Source of the DNA: Novosphingobium olei | Lineage (GTDB): Bacteria; Pseudomonadota; Alphaproteobacteria; Sphingomonadales; Sphingomonadaceae | NCBI RefSeq assembly: GCF_012927405.1 | Contig: NZ_JABBGM010000012.1 | Location: 44,475 to 108,474, forward strand | DNA length: 64,000 nucleotides | Direction: 5' to 3' | Notes under the pieces: generated by a model | Databases searched by the model: none | What the model was told of the DNA's origin: nothing | The model's input: only the letters and a program-made list of their open reading frames with translations | Shown: one piece after another, positions 8,609-16,648 of the stretch | Layout: each line of letters opens with the position of its first letter | Position numbering within the stretch: the stretch's first letter is position 1 | Program-made: the position numbers and the translations under genes

Positions 8609-9553
8609 TTAAGCGCAATTTATTGATACCTCGCACCATGCACCACTGGGGGGGAAATTCAGGTCAACTGCGGCCAGCCCAGGCTGGGCCGAAAGCAACT
8701 TGTGGCCCAGACCTTGCTTTTTTGGCGGTCTCACACAAGGCCCCAGTCGCTCCTCCCACAGGACAGTCAGGCATTTGCCGTCCGGGCGGAGAAACCACCG
8801 TAGTGACACTCGCCCTTCTGGCACCGACAACGCCCCGTACCGCATCGCATTCGTACAGAGCTCGTGAATGGCCATGATCAATGGAATGCAGCTGTCAGTT
8901 GGGACCTCAATGGGCTCTCCCGCGAGGTAGATCTGTCCTTCCGAACAAAATGGCGCGATTGCCTTTTGGAACATCGTCGGCAGTTTACGGTCGGAACTTG
9001 AGCCAATTTGCAATAAATCGCTTGCCCTCCCCAACGCATTCAAGCGTTCTGAGAAAACCGAATAAAAATCTAGTGGCGAATCTTCGTTTATTCCGCGTAC
9101 AGCAAGCGCCTGAATCACGGCTAAAACACCTTGAACACGGGCCTTTAGCTCCTCGTTGTATTGCCCCTGCTTTCTAGAGTATTCATCGGCACGGCGGATG
9201 GCGACTTTCAATCGATCTCCAATGACAATGATGCTTGCCGAGGTTAGAGCGAAAACCATAAACAAGGAAAAATGTGCTTGGTCCGGATGTTTGAACCAAG
9301 GCTCGCCAACAAAAAGCCACTGGGTAAGCGCAGCCGATCCGAACGCCACTAGGGATGCCAAAAACAGATCTAGCAGCAAGGAAGCGACGAGAATCGCCGG
9401 GAAGCATGTCGCAAAGTGCATCCCCAGCCTTCCGCCATCGATTACCCAACGAAAAAGGGGCGGCAGCAAGATCAGGCCAATCGCAAAAAGCACCTGAATC
9501 CAACGACCGCGGGGATTGGCTACCGCATTGTTAACTAATTTTGCCAAAGCCAT
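8609..9553 (-). CDS. HWE-like sensor kinase lacking the phospho-accepting His
   Basis: 314 residues. The N-terminal third holds about four membrane helices (residues 18-115); a short coiled region leads to an HWE/HisKA_2-type dimerisation segment (ELKARVQGVLAVIQALA, from residue 135) and an ATP-binding domain with the N-box ELCTNAMRYGALSVPEG. Active relatives read EL-N-H-R-V-K-N at the phosphorylation site; here the His is replaced by Ala138. The G-box region (KKQGLGHKLL) is also weak. It may be a non-catalytic partner or pseudokinase. It is monocistronic, with no response regulator next to it; sciP lies 208 bases away on the same strand. Confidence 0.8.
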   Translation of the reverse strand: MALAKLVNNAVANPRGRWIQVLFAIGLILLPPLFRWVIDGGRLGMHFATCFPAILVASLLLDLFLASLVAFGSAALTQWLFVGEPWFKHPDQAHFSLFMVFALTSASIIVIGDRLKVAIRRADEYSRKQGQYNEELKARVQGVLAVIQALAVRGINEDSPLDFYSVFSERLNALGRASDLLQIGSSSDRKLPTMFQKAIAPFCSEGQIYLAGEPIEVPTDSCIPLIMAIHELCTNAMRYGALSVPEGRVSLRWFLRPDGKCLTVLWEERLGPCVRPPKKQGLGHKLLSAQPGLAAVDLNFPPSGAWCEVSINCA

Positions 9554-9761
9554 ACCCTATGCCCCCTCGCTTCACCGCTGCTTGGTTCGCGTGATTCATA
9601 CTTGGGCCTAATGCGACTGAGACGGGAGCACGAGTCCGATCTCCCCGCTGCCTTCAGACGAACCATCAACAGGTAATCTACGGTGGGCATTATGCGATCT
9701 GCCCCTGCAATCGATGCGAAGACGGCGCGCCGACAACCATCGCTCGACCCGGCAGATTTAT

Positions 9762-10061
9762 TTAGTATCTGTTGATACGATCGTACAGTTTCCGGTAGTG
9801 TTGTATTCTAGTAACTCGAAGGCCGGCCAATCCGGAGCGATCGACTGCTCGCTCCCAGCCAATATACTCTTCAAGTGTGAGGCGATATCGCGTGCACGCC
9901 TCATCGATCGTCAGAAGCCCGCCCTTTACTGCAGCCACGACTTCAGCCTTGCGCCGGATAACCCAGCGCCGGGTGTCGATTGGCGGAAGAGACGCGAGCG
10001 TCAAAGGCTCTCCTACCGGGCCGATCACCGATTCTGGGCGAATTTTCTGGTTCTCAAGCAT
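9762..10061 (-). CDS. sciP: SciP / DUF1153 family transcriptional regulator
   Basis: 99 residues. The core VIGPVGEPLTLASLPP, TRRWVIRRKAEVVAAVKGGL and LTIDEACTRYRLTLEEYIGW is the DUF1153 helix-turn-helix domain found in SciP, a small inhibitor of CtrA-dependent transcription in Caulobacter and a near-universal alphaproteobacterial protein. The last ~20 residues (LRVTRIQHYRKLYDRINRY) are basic. Sphingomonads often carry more than one copy, so whether this is the housekeeping SciP or an accessory paralogue cannot be told here. An AT-rich TATATAAAAT stretch just upstream could be its -10 region. Confidence 0.88.
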   Translation of the reverse strand: MLENQKIRPESVIGPVGEPLTLASLPPIDTRRWVIRRKAEVVAAVKGGLLTIDEACTRYRLTLEEYIGWERAVDRSGLAGLRVTRIQHYRKLYDRINRY

Positions 10062-10434
10062 GTCGACATTTTATATATCAAAGGTTAATTGTTTGCATAC
10101 TAATGTAATGGGATTGCATCCCCAGCACCCCATGGCGGCCCGTCCGAAATTCCGTGTCAGGCCGGTGCATGCGACATCGCCCAATCTACGCGGTACACTA
10201 CCCATCCCCAGAGCACTCGGCGTCCGCGGCGCATAGAAGATGGGCCTCGATAGCACCGCCTGGCCCTTTCACGCTGTCCGAGACCCGTGACCGCCTCGCG
10301 CCCAGAGCAAGACCGAAGATTGACCTCGCCCGAAGATGACCGATCACCAAAGGTCTTCCTTGATCGCAAGCCACCTTCCAGACATGGAAGAAGCAAGGCG
10401 TACTCAGCGGATCGAATTCACGCGATGTGGCCAG
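10062..10434. other. Gap without a supported gene
   Basis: This stretch holds the probable sciP promoter at its left edge (AT-rich bases around 10070-10100). The rest has only short frames on both strands with no protein-like composition, and I see no RNA gene or repeat. Confidence 0.5.
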
Positions 10435-11259
10435 CTAAAAGCCCGCGCCGATCATTAAGCCGAGGGTCGTGTTCGCCGCTCCTCGACTCAATCCTGCTTC
10501 CCCTTGAATGCCCACGCGCAACTTGGGCCTCAGAGATACACCAAGGCCCACTGCAACGCTCTGACTGTCGGCCAGTGCTCGCGTTGCCGATTGCTCGTAG
10601 GAATAGGACAAAATCCCATCTACCCCATGTCCCAACCCAACACGCGCACCAGCGCTACCTGACAGAACGTTATGCACTGCGACATCACTAGGCTTGCCAA
10701 TAATTGAATAGCCGACGCTGGCAAACGGTGCGACTCCGCCACCGATTGCGCGCGACACCTGGGCGTTCACGACATAATTGGCCTTACCGGTACCAAGTCC
10801 CTTGGAGCGAGAAGCAGTCGGAATTTTCAGCCCTGCCCCCAGCGATGCAGCGAAACCCGCTATGGGTAGACCGTAGGCCATCTGCACATTTGCATCGCCT
10901 ATTCCCTCCCGTTTGGTCCGTCGCGTATCGGTACGGCCGCTGGCCAGAAGCGGAGTGCCGAAAAGCCCGCCTTGGCTCAACACAACATCGACAGGTGCGG
11001 TCGTCTGTACATACGGCACGGCGACGGCGAACCGTACCCGCCCTTTTCGTACCGAAACCCCGACCGTTGTCGCAACTGTCTCGACCTTCGCTCCAGTACC
11101 ATAGTCGCCCCGTCGGTATTCCGCTCCACCGAACACTTCACCTGATCCATCGGGGGATGCAGAAGTGCGTGGCCGAAGCACCAGTTCCTGCGCAACCGCA
11201 TCGGTTTGTGGGATGACGACGGCAATGAGAAGCAACGGAAAATTGGAAATACTGCGCAT
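10435..11259 (-). CDS. Secreted/outer-membrane beta-barrel-like protein
   Basis: 274 residues when started at the ATG at 11259, which opens a signal peptide (MRSISNFPLLLIAVVIPQTDAVAQ). The frame runs further upstream to 11418 but that part is not signal-like. The mature protein is made of short amphipathic strands rich in Gly, Ser and Val with a terminal aromatic residue (MIGAGF), typical of outer-membrane transporters of the phenol MetA/transporter-like type. The ligand is unknown. It is alone, with no obvious operon partner. Confidence 0.7.
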   Translation of the reverse strand: MRSISNFPLLLIAVVIPQTDAVAQELVLRPRTSASPDGSGEVFGGAEYRRGDYGTGAKVETVATTVGVSVRKGRVRFAVAVPYVQTTAPVDVVLSQGGLFGTPLLASGRTDTRRTKREGIGDANVQMAYGLPIAGFAASLGAGLKIPTASRSKGLGTGKANYVVNAQVSRAIGGGVAPFASVGYSIIGKPSDVAVHNVLSGSAGARVGLGHGVDGILSYSYEQSATRALADSQSVAVGLGVSLRPKLRVGIQGEAGLSRGAANTTLGLMIGAGF

Positions 11260-11672
11260 GGAATGGCTCCGGTCAGCCTTGGCGATCGGAGCCGGCTGTC
11301 CCATGGAGAACGAATTAGGGAGCTCGCTTAATCCATAGAGCCACGCGCGCCGGATGCACCCTTGCCATATGCTTGGCACTCGGGGGAGGGGAACCATGCT
11401 TCTCGCCGCCGGCCGCAAGGGCTCCGCGCGTTCCCTGCTGGCTTCTACTTTATGCTACCGCGTCGGCGTGTGATACCGATGCACAGTTCAGCGAACCTCG
11501 GTCCCCTGCGACGGTACGGCCATCTTCTGCGTGAGAGCATTGCCAATGGCGAGGTCAATTCTGGCTGGCCAACACGGCGAGCTGAGTTTTACGCCCCCCC
11601 CCCTAGTCTTTAGCCTGCGGACGCCCTAATGGGCCCGCACGCCATCTGAAGCAATCCAGGTGGCGAATGATC
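11260..11672. other. Gap without a supported gene
   Basis: Lies between divergent units: the minus-strand barrel protein and the plus-strand riboswitch. It must contain the promoter for the riboswitch transcript. No protein-like frame or repeat stands out; a run of nine or more C at 11590-11600 is the only oddity. Confidence 0.5.
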
Positions 11673-11893
11673 GCGTCGGTGCCCGAAAGGGCTTAAACGG
11701 GAACGCGGTGAGGACCGGCATCGCGCCGATCCGAAGCCGAGGCTGTCCCTGCAACTGTAAGCGGCGAGCGCGATGCAACCGCTTCCCCCTCAACGCAGGG
11801 GAAGCAGCCACTGGGCCGGACGCAGAATCATGCGAGGCCTGGGAAGGCTTGCATCAAGCGATGACCCGCGAGCCAGGAGACCTGCCGGCGTCT
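11673..11893 (+). promoter_or_regulatory. Cobalamin (adenosylcobalamin) riboswitch 1
   Basis: The canonical elements occur in order: GGTGCCC...GGGCTTAAACGGGAA near 11678-11702, the conserved core GGCTGTCCCTGCAACTGTAAGCGG near 11749-11772 (in two pieces), GCCACTGG near 11807, GGGAAGGC near 11840, and the B12 box AGCCAGGAGACCTGCCGGC at 11871-11889. It should switch off the TonB receptor and cobalt permease that follow when B12 is plentiful. The downstream platform (11894-11952) has GTCGCTC pairing with GAGCGAC and is shared with riboswitch 2. Confidence 0.95.
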
Positions 11894-11961
11894 GGTCGCT
11901 CTTGCCATGGCCCAGGGGTTGGCCGAGGCACGGTGAACTCCGTCTGAGCGACGCCTAGCCG

Positions 11962-11975
11962 CCGACACGTGTCGG
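11962..11975 (+). promoter_or_regulatory. Palindrome in the leader before the receptor start
   Basis: CCGACACGTGTCGG is a perfect 14-base palindrome ten bases before the receptor ATG at 11985. It could be the final hairpin of the riboswitch output, masking the ribosome-binding region, or a protein operator. No regulator is identified. Confidence 0.4.
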
Positions 11976-11984
11976 GCGACAGCA

Positions 11985-14060
11985 ATGTCGCGCGCGCGTC
12001 CGGCCCTGTCGCAAGATGCCGGAGTACCCCGTATCGTGATCCAGCCCCTTCTTCCTGCCAGCGTACTGGCACTTTCCCTGACCCCTCCGCCCTGCCACGC
12101 CGAAGCCGCCGACAGCGCCGCAACGGCCGACATCGTCGTGTTCGGGCGGGGCGAAACCAAGATCGGCACGGCTCACGCCGCCAGCGAAGGCAGTGTCGGT
12201 GGAGCCGACCTGCTGGTGCGCCCATTGCTGCGGGTGGCCGAACTTCTCGAGGCCGTGCCGGGCATGGTCGCCGCGCAGCATTCAGGTAGCGGCAAGGCCA
12301 ACCAGTACTTCCTGCGCGGCTTCAACCTCGATCACGGATCGGACTTCACCACCTACATCGACGGCGTGCAGATGAACTTTCGCACGCACGGACATGGGCA
12401 AGGCTATCTCGACCTCAACGGCCTGATCCCGGAAGTGGTGGCGCGCGAGGACTTTCGCAAAGGCCCCTATCGCGCCGATGGCGGCGACCTGGCGCTGGCC
12501 GGTGCCGCGTACATGGTCACGGTCGATCGCTACGATCGCCCCTGGGCCTCGCTCGAAGGCGGCTCTTATGGCTGGCGACGCTTGGCAGCGGGTGGAACCG
12601 TCCACAATGCAGCCGGGGGCGAGCTCACGCTGGTGGCACAGGCCAAGCTCTATGACGGCCCCTGGCAGGAGCCCGAGCGGCTGCGGCACTATGCCGGATT
12701 CGCCAAGTATCGAGCACCGGCAGGCAAGGGAACGCTGGAAGCATCGCTCCACGCCTATCGCGCCACTTGGCGGCCAACCGAGCAGATCCCCGAGCGCATC
12801 GTCGGTACGTCGCTCTGCCCCGACGTCTTCTGCTCGCCCGATCCATCCGCGCGGGGCCAGACCACGCGCCTGATCGGCAACATGGCGGTGAAGCAGCCGA
12901 CCTGGCACGCCAACGCCTATGCCCAGTTCTACGACTGGTCGATGTTCTCCAACCCGACTTACGCCGACCCCGACGGGACCAGTGCGCAGATCGCACAGTT
13001 CGACCGACGCTGGGTGCTGGGGCTGACCGCGCAGAAGAACTGGTCGATCGGGCCTGCGCTGACGCTTTCGACCGGCATCGAGAGCCGGTACGATGCGATC
13101 GGCAATATCGGCGTGAACCGGACGGCCGAACGGCGGTTCCTCGCCTCGCTGGGCCATTACCGGGTCAAGGAGCTATCGACGGCGCTCTATGGCGAGGCGA
13201 CATGGGCGCCCCTGACTGGACTGGGGCTGACTGGGCTGCGGCTGACGGGTGGGCTGCGGGGGGACTATTACCGCTACGCCGTCAGAGCGCGCGATGCCGC
13301 CGCCGCGGCGCTGGGCCAGGGGGATGGCTCGGCCTTCCTCGCCTCGCCCAAGGCGTCGGTGTCCTGGGCCGTGACACCGCACATCGAATTCTATGGCAAT
13401 TGGGGCCGTGGCTTCCATTCCAATGACATGCGCGGCGCCGTCAACGCGGCCACGCCGGTTCCGGCGCTGGTTCGCGGATCGGGCCACGAACTGGGCGCGC
13501 GGACGCAGTTTTCCGGCGTCACGCTGACACTGACGCGCTGGTGGCTGAACGTCGACAGCGAATTGCGCTTCGTCGGTGACTCCAATGCAGTGGAACCGTC
13601 AGGAGCGAGCCGCCGGAACGGATACGAGGCGACGGCCTTCTGGCGGGCGCTGCCATGGCTGGTGCTGGATGGAAACTACACCATCAGCCATGCCCGCTAC
13701 GACAATGGCGACCACATCCCCAATGCCTTCGAAAGCGCCGCTTCGGCGGGCGCGGCCTTGATCCTGAACCGCTGGAAAGCCAGCGTGCGGGTGCGTCACC
13801 TTGGCCCGTCGCCGCTGATCGAGGACAACAGCATCCGCGATCGCGGTAGCACCGTGGTCAACGCCCGCGCCGCGTGGTCCGACAAGCGGATCGAGCTTTA
13901 CGGCGAAATCCTCAACCTGCTCGCCAGCAAGGACAAGGACATCGCGTATTACTACGAGTCCTATATCCCCGCCTTCGATACCGATGGCCCTGTTTCCGGC
14001 CGATTGAGCCGCGTAGTGGAACCACGAACCCTGCGCTTTGGCGCAAAGGTCAACTTCTGA
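11985..14060 (+). CDS. TonB-dependent receptor under B12 riboswitch, probably cobalt or corrinoid uptake
   Basis: 691 residues from the ATG at 11985; a GTG at 12036 is a possible alternative start that leaves a shorter signal sequence (IQPLLPASVLALSLTPPPCHAEA). A possible TonB box (ADIVVFG) is followed by the plug domain (LLEAVPGMVAAQHSGSGKANQYFLRGFN, YIDGVQMNFRTHGHGQGYLDLN) and a 22-strand barrel ending in aromatic F (RFGAKVNF). It lies downstream of riboswitch 1 and its stop overlaps the NiCoT start (TGATG-type). That pairing argues for outer-membrane entry of cobalt (or a cobalt chelate), although B12 itself is possible. Substrate is inference. Confidence 0.9.
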   Translation: MSRARPALSQDAGVPRIVIQPLLPASVLALSLTPPPCHAEAADSAATADIVVFGRGETKIGTAHAASEGSVGGADLLVRPLLRVAELLEAVPGMVAAQHSGSGKANQYFLRGFNLDHGSDFTTYIDGVQMNFRTHGHGQGYLDLNGLIPEVVAREDFRKGPYRADGGDLALAGAAYMVTVDRYDRPWASLEGGSYGWRRLAAGGTVHNAAGGELTLVAQAKLYDGPWQEPERLRHYAGFAKYRAPAGKGTLEASLHAYRATWRPTEQIPERIVGTSLCPDVFCSPDPSARGQTTRLIGNMAVKQPTWHANAYAQFYDWSMFSNPTYADPDGTSAQIAQFDRRWVLGLTAQKNWSIGPALTLSTGIESRYDAIGNIGVNRTAERRFLASLGHYRVKELSTALYGEATWAPLTGLGLTGLRLTGGLRGDYYRYAVRARDAAAAALGQGDGSAFLASPKASVSWAVTPHIEFYGNWGRGFHSNDMRGAVNAATPVPALVRGSGHELGARTQFSGVTLTLTRWWLNVDSELRFVGDSNAVEPSGASRRNGYEATAFWRALPWLVLDGNYTISHARYDNGDHIPNAFESAASAGAALILNRWKASVRVRHLGPSPLIEDNSIRDRGSTVVNARAAWSDKRIELYGEILNLLASKDKDIAYYYESYIPAFDTDGPVSGRLSRVVEPRTLRFGAKVNF

Positions 14061-15124
14061 TGACGGCGCTTCATAAAGCGCATGACAGCGCGCCCATGCC
14101 TGCCCTGCCCCTCCGCCGCAGGATCGGCTGGCTGTTCGCCGCGCTCATCGGCGCCAACCTGCTGGCATGGGCGTGGGCGCTGAGCCTGTTTCATGCCCAG
14201 CCGCTGATGCTGGGGACAGCGCTGCTCGCCTGGGGGCTGGGCTTGCGCCATGCGGTGGACGCAGACCACATCGCGGCCATCGACAACGTGACGCGCAAGC
14301 TGATGCAGGAAGGACAGCGCCCGATCTCGGTCGGCTGCTGGTTCGCCATCGGGCATTCGACGATCATCGCGCTGGCATCGACCACCATCGCGCTGACGGC
14401 GAGCGCGCTTGTGCGGTTCGACGGCTTCCGCCAGATCGGGGCGCTGATCGCCACGGCAGCTTCGGCCCTCTTCCTGTTCACCATCGCGGGGATGAACCTC
14501 GTGATCCTGCGGTCAGTCTGGCGAACGTTCCGGCACGTGCGCGCGGGCGGTGCCTATGTCGAAGAAGACCTCGACATACTGACCGGATCGCGTGGGCCGC
14601 TGTCGCGGATCTTTGGCAAGCTGTTCCGGCTGATCTCAAAGCCATGGCACATGGCGCCGCTGGGATTCCTGTTCGGGCTGGGCTTCGATACCGCAACCGA
14701 AGTCGCCATCCTTGGCATGTCGGCAAGCCAGGCCGCCAACGGCGTTTCGATCGCAACCGTGCTGGTGCTGCCGGCCCTATTCGCCGCCGGAATGGCACTG
14801 ATCGACACCGTGGATGGCGTGATGATGCTCGGAGCTTACGAATGGGCATTCGTGAAGCCGATCCGCAAGCTGTACTACAATATCACGATCACCCTGATTT
14901 CCGCGGTGGTCGCCATCGTCATCGGCGGGATCGAGACGATCGCGCTGATCGGCAGCAGATTTGCGCTGACCGGCTGGCCGTGGACCTTTGCCGCAGATCT
15001 GGGCGCGCATTTCAACAGCCTGGGCTTTGCCATCATCGCCTTGTTCGTGGCGTGCTGGGTTGCGAGTTTTGCCATCTATCGCTGGAAGCGGCTGGACGAA
15101 ATCGAGGTTTCGACAAAGGCTTAG
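14060..15124 (+). CDS. NiCoT family nickel/cobalt permease
   Basis: 354 residues, start chosen at the ATG overlapping the receptor stop. The diagnostic TM2 motif RHAVDADHIAAIDN starts at residue 63, and LGFDTATEV plus further family motifs follow; about eight membrane helices are seen. NiCoT (HoxN/NixA) proteins import Ni2+ and/or Co2+ with high affinity. B12-riboswitch control and the cob genes downstream point to cobalt supply for corrin synthesis. Confidence 0.93.
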   Translation: MTALHKAHDSAPMPALPLRRRIGWLFAALIGANLLAWAWALSLFHAQPLMLGTALLAWGLGLRHAVDADHIAAIDNVTRKLMQEGQRPISVGCWFAIGHSTIIALASTTIALTASALVRFDGFRQIGALIATAASALFLFTIAGMNLVILRSVWRTFRHVRAGGAYVEEDLDILTGSRGPLSRIFGKLFRLISKPWHMAPLGFLFGLGFDTATEVAILGMSASQAANGVSIATVLVLPALFAAGMALIDTVDGVMMLGAYEWAFVKPIRKLYYNITITLISAVVAIVIGGIETIALIGSRFALTGWPWTFAADLGAHFNSLGFAIIALFVACWVASFAIYRWKRLDEIEVSTKA

Positions 15125-15201
15125 CCAAGAGGCGATTGCATCGGCGGCGATCTCCCGCTAGGTCGCCGCACGAAGGTCTGGCCTCGGTTCGGCCTTCACA
15201 T

Positions 15202-15404
15202 GATCGCGCCGGTGCCCGGAAACGGGCTTAATCGGGAATGCGGTGCGGGAAGCATGTCTTCCCAAATCCGCGGCTGTCCCTGCAACTGTAAGCGGATAGC
15301 GCGATGCACTGGCCCCTTCGAGGGGCAGCCACTGGACGGCGCAAGCGCCGTGTTGGGAAGGCGTGCATCAAGCTGTGACCCGCGAGCCAGGAGACCTGCC
15401 GGCG
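15202..15404 (+). promoter_or_regulatory. Cobalamin riboswitch 2, heading the cob operon
   Basis: Elements in order: GCCGGTGCCC and GGGCTTAATCGGGAATGCGG, the GGCTGTCCCTGCAACTGTAAG core near 15282-15302, GCCACTGG near 15327, GGGAAGGCG near 15355 and the B12 box AGCCAGGAGACCTGCCGGC at 15385-15403. About 60 bases beyond it (15409-15468) match the platform after riboswitch 1, again with GTCGCTC/GAGCGAC arms. It precedes cobW by about 200 bases and should repress the whole biosynthetic run. Confidence 0.96.
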
Positions 15405-15601
15405 CACCGGTCGCTCTTGCCTTGGTCCAGGGGATGGTCACGGCACGGTAACTCTCCGTCTGAGCGACGAAGCTGTGTGGCTGGGGCTGCACGGGTCGCG
15501 TGGTCACGGACGCAACGTCGCGCCCGCCCGTCGTCGCGCGCCGACCGGACTTGTCCGGCAAGCCCCGCCCGGTCTCGCTCTGGCGCGCGGGAGAGTTGCA
15601 C

Positions 15602-16639
15602 GTGTCCGACCTTTCGAAGGTGCCCGTCACCATCGTCACCGGCTTTCTTGGCGCGGGGAAGACCACGCTCATCAGCCACCTGATCCGCAATGCCGGTGGC
15701 CGCCGGCTGGCGGTTGTGGTCAACGAATTCGGCACGCTGGGCGTCGACGGCGACATTCTTCAATCTTGCGCCATTCCCGATTGCCCGGCGGGAAACATCG
15801 TGGAACTGGCCAATGGCTGCATCTGCTGCACCGTGGCGGACGACTTCATCCCGACGGTCGAGAAGCTGCTCGCACTCACCCCTCGGCCCGACCACATCCT
15901 GATCGAGACCTCGGGCCTTGCGCTTCCCAAACCACTGCTGAAAGCGTTTGACTGGCCCGCGATCCGCAGCCGGATCACCGTCGATGGGGTGCTGGCGCTG
16001 GCCGATGCCGAAGCCGTTGCGGCCGGGCGCTTCGCACCCGACGTGGCGGCGCTCGACGCGCAGCGCGCCGCCGATCCCGGCATCGACCACGAAACGCCCT
16101 TGTCCGAAGTGTTCGAGGACCAGCTGGCCTGCGCCGACATGGTGCTGCTGACCAAGGTCGACCTTGCCGGAGCCGATGGCGTGGCCACCGCACGGGCGGT
16201 GATCGCGGCTGAATCCCCTCGCCCTGTGCCGGTGATCGAACTCGTCGATGGCGCCGTCGATCCGCGCGTGATCCTGGGGCTCGACGCCGCGGCCGAAGAC
16301 GACATCGCGGCACGTCCTTCGCACCATGACGGCGAAGACGATCACGAGCACGACGATTTCGACAGCACCGTGGTGACGCTGGGTGAAATTGCCGATCCCG
16401 CCGCTCTGGTCGCAAGGATCGAGACACTGGCGCGCGATCACCGGATCCTGCGCGTCAAGGGATATGCCGCCGTGACCGGCAAGCCGATGCGGCTGCTGGT
16501 GCAGGCGGTGGGATCGCGCGTGCGCCATCACTACGACCGACCATGGCGCGCAGGGGAAACCCGCCATACCACGCTGGTCGCCATTGCCGAGCGCGAGCAC
16601 GTGGATGCGCCTGCGATCAAGGCGGTTCTCGCCGGCTGA
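15602..16639 (+). CDS. cobW: CobW, GTPase metallochaperone of cobalamin synthesis
   Basis: 345 residues from a GTG at 15602 with a GGGAGAG ribosome site about seven bases before it; an ATG at 15500 in the same frame would add 34 basic residues not seen in the family. G3E GTPase features: P-loop GFLGAGKTTL (residues 13-22), the metal motif NGCICC (about 71-76), TKVD for guanine recognition. A His/Asp-rich loop (HHDGEDDHEHDD, about 239-250) can bind metal. Proposed role is delivering Co(II) for corrin insertion. First gene after riboswitch 2. Confidence 0.94.
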   Translation: MSDLSKVPVTIVTGFLGAGKTTLISHLIRNAGGRRLAVVVNEFGTLGVDGDILQSCAIPDCPAGNIVELANGCICCTVADDFIPTVEKLLALTPRPDHILIETSGLALPKPLLKAFDWPAIRSRITVDGVLALADAEAVAAGRFAPDVAALDAQRAADPGIDHETPLSEVFEDQLACADMVLLTKVDLAGADGVATARAVIAAESPRPVPVIELVDGAVDPRVILGLDAAAEDDIAARPSHHDGEDDHEHDDFDSTVVTLGEIADPAALVARIETLARDHRILRVKGYAAVTGKPMRLLVQAVGSRVRHHYDRPWRAGETRHTTLVAIAEREHVDAPAIKAVLAG

Positions 16640-16648
16640 GCCAGCGCG

